From NCBI GenBank assembly GCA_031268055.1, contig JAIRXY010000157.1:1-15013 (forward strand): a DNA stretch of 15,013 nt, written 5' to 3'. This DNA is from Prevotellaceae bacterium (GTDB lineage Bacteria > Bacteroidota > Bacteroidia > Bacteroidales > UBA932). Shown in pieces: positions 14,275 to 15,013 of this stretch. The position numbers and the translations under genes are program-made. Each line of letters begins with the position of its first letter. Position 1 is the stretch's first letter. The notes under the pieces are model-generated. The model did not search any database. It saw nothing but the letters and a program-made list of their open reading frames with translations, and was not told the origin of the DNA.

Positions 14275-15013
14275 ATGGCATTAGATTTCAAGCTCAAGGA
14301 TGTGATGCACCGCATCACCGTAAAGTTCTTTCCGGCCTACCTGCCGGATGCAAAGAAGCCCTACAACCTGCGCGCCATGTACCAGCCTGTGCTGGACATT
14401 CACGGCATTGCGTCAAAGGCAGAGGTGTACAATATTACCACCGCGCCCAAGGTGATTGAGGAGGGCGCCACCGCGTTAGCGGAGCTCATCTACTACTTAG
14501 CAGCAGATGGCTACAGAATTAGCACGCCCATGTTCAACCTGCGGGTAGGCATACCGGGCGAGTATGAGGGGCACGAGACCCACCTCCCCGATGGCATAGC
14601 TCCCCGCGGGCTGATTACGCTTGCAGCTCCGCTGCGCGAGTACCTGAGCGAGAACGTTGCCATACAGTTCGATGGCATTGAGAGCAATGAAGGCTTCATA
14701 GGCAGCTTCTACGATAATCAATCCGGTACAACTGATACATTTATTAGCCCCGGCAGGCTATACACTATTCATGGCGGCGGGCTAAAGATTGCCTCTGACG
14801 CAGAGCATGTCGATGTTACAGGACTTTACTATGAGGAAGCCGAAACCGGTGAGCGAATCCACGAAGAAATGAAAGATATAGTACAAAATGAAGCAACCAC
14901 TATATCAGGGCAAGCGCCATCAAGCATAGTCCCGGGCAAAAGCTACTATATCGTGATACGCACGCAGTCGTCAGTAAGAGGTAGCGTTAAGCTGCTCAAA
15001 AATGTGCGCGAGG
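14275..15013 (+). CDS. HU-like DNA-binding domain protein with DUF4469 region (partial, C-terminus outside window)
   Basis: Opens MALDFKLKDVMHRITVKFFPAY and continues 246 codons to the window edge without a stop. Residues about 10-120 resemble the HU-like DNA-binding domain of Bacteroidetes proteins: VYNITTAPKVIEEGATALAE near 47-66, followed by an NLRVGIPGEY-type segment. From about 150 an Ig-like region fits DUF4469 (FISPGRLYTIHGGGLKI, later IVPGKSYYIVIRTQSS). Such proteins are nucleoid-associated candidates of unknown function; many genomes carry several. This is motif recognition by eye. It starts 61 nt after mraY, past a GC-rich hairpin. It has no known role in wall synthesis and occupies the place where murD commonly follows mraY. 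ATG at 14275 lies after an A-rich stretch without a clear ribosome binding site. Confidence 0.8.
   Translation, partial: MALDFKLKDVMHRITVKFFPAYLPDAKKPYNLRAMYQPVLDIHGIASKAEVYNITTAPKVIEEGATALAELIYYLAADGYRISTPMFNLRVGIPGEYEGHETHLPDGIAPRGLITLAAPLREYLSENVAIQFDGIESNEGFIGSFYDNQSGTTDTFISPGRLYTIHGGGLKIASDAEHVDVTGLYYEEAETGERIHEEMKDIVQNEATTISGQAPSSIVPGKSYYIVIRTQSSVRGSVKLLKNVRE

Overview
The window looks like a chromosomal segment of a Bacteroidetes bacterium, most likely order Bacteroidales. The support is a SusC/SusD pair, Bacteroidetes-type -7 promoter motifs (TAnnTTTG), a Bacteroidetes-type FtsL, a PASTA-bearing FtsI and a HU-like/DUF4469 protein. I cannot name a genus. Coding DNA is fairly GC-rich; the large intergenic gap is clearly AT-rich.

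Layout. (1) 1-4161, minus strand: a TonB-dependent outer-membrane transporter (SusC-like) followed after 17 nt by its surface lipoprotein partner (SusD-like, cut by the window's left edge). Together they form a glycan or other nutrient uptake pair. No degradative enzyme, sigma factor or sensor for the locus is visible, so the substrate is unknown. (2) 4162-5238: about 1.1 kb with no convincing gene but much structure: two copies of CCTACGGAAC near susC, an exceptional 69-nt (GT)n tract, promoter-like -7 motifs on both strands, an AT-rich hairpin with a T-run, and a clear intrinsic terminator for the operon to its right. (3) 5239-7080, minus strand: a two-gene acyltransferase operon (PlsC-like O-acyltransferase, then GNAT-type N-acyltransferase) resembling the pair that makes glycine lipids in Bacteroides. 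(4) 7081-7397: a divergent promoter region. It holds a -7 motif for the lipid operon and a well-formed promoter for the cell-wall cluster, overlaid by a 10-bp-periodic TG(G/T)(G/T) array that looks like a MraZ operator. (5) 7398-14213, plus strand: the start of the division/cell-wall (dcw) cluster: mraZ, rsmH, ftsL, ftsI, murE, mraY. (6) From 14275: a HU-like DNA-binding/DUF4469 protein, cut by the right edge, where murD would usually be expected.

How the genes fit together. MraZ probably represses its own operon. RsmH methylates 16S rRNA. FtsL and FtsI belong to the septal synthase complex. MurE adds meso-diaminopimelate to the peptidoglycan precursor, and MraY moves the finished precursor to undecaprenyl phosphate (lipid I). 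The adjacent, divergently read lipid operon would supply an amino-acid-based membrane lipid, so the region is rich in envelope biogenesis.

I found no complete new system. The most interesting signals are non-coding: the long (GT)n tract within a possible RNA unit, the periodic MraZ-box candidate, and a duplicated palindromic element between murE and mraY. Several genes also lack an ATG start (rsmH TTG, ftsI GTG, the O-acyltransferase GTG).
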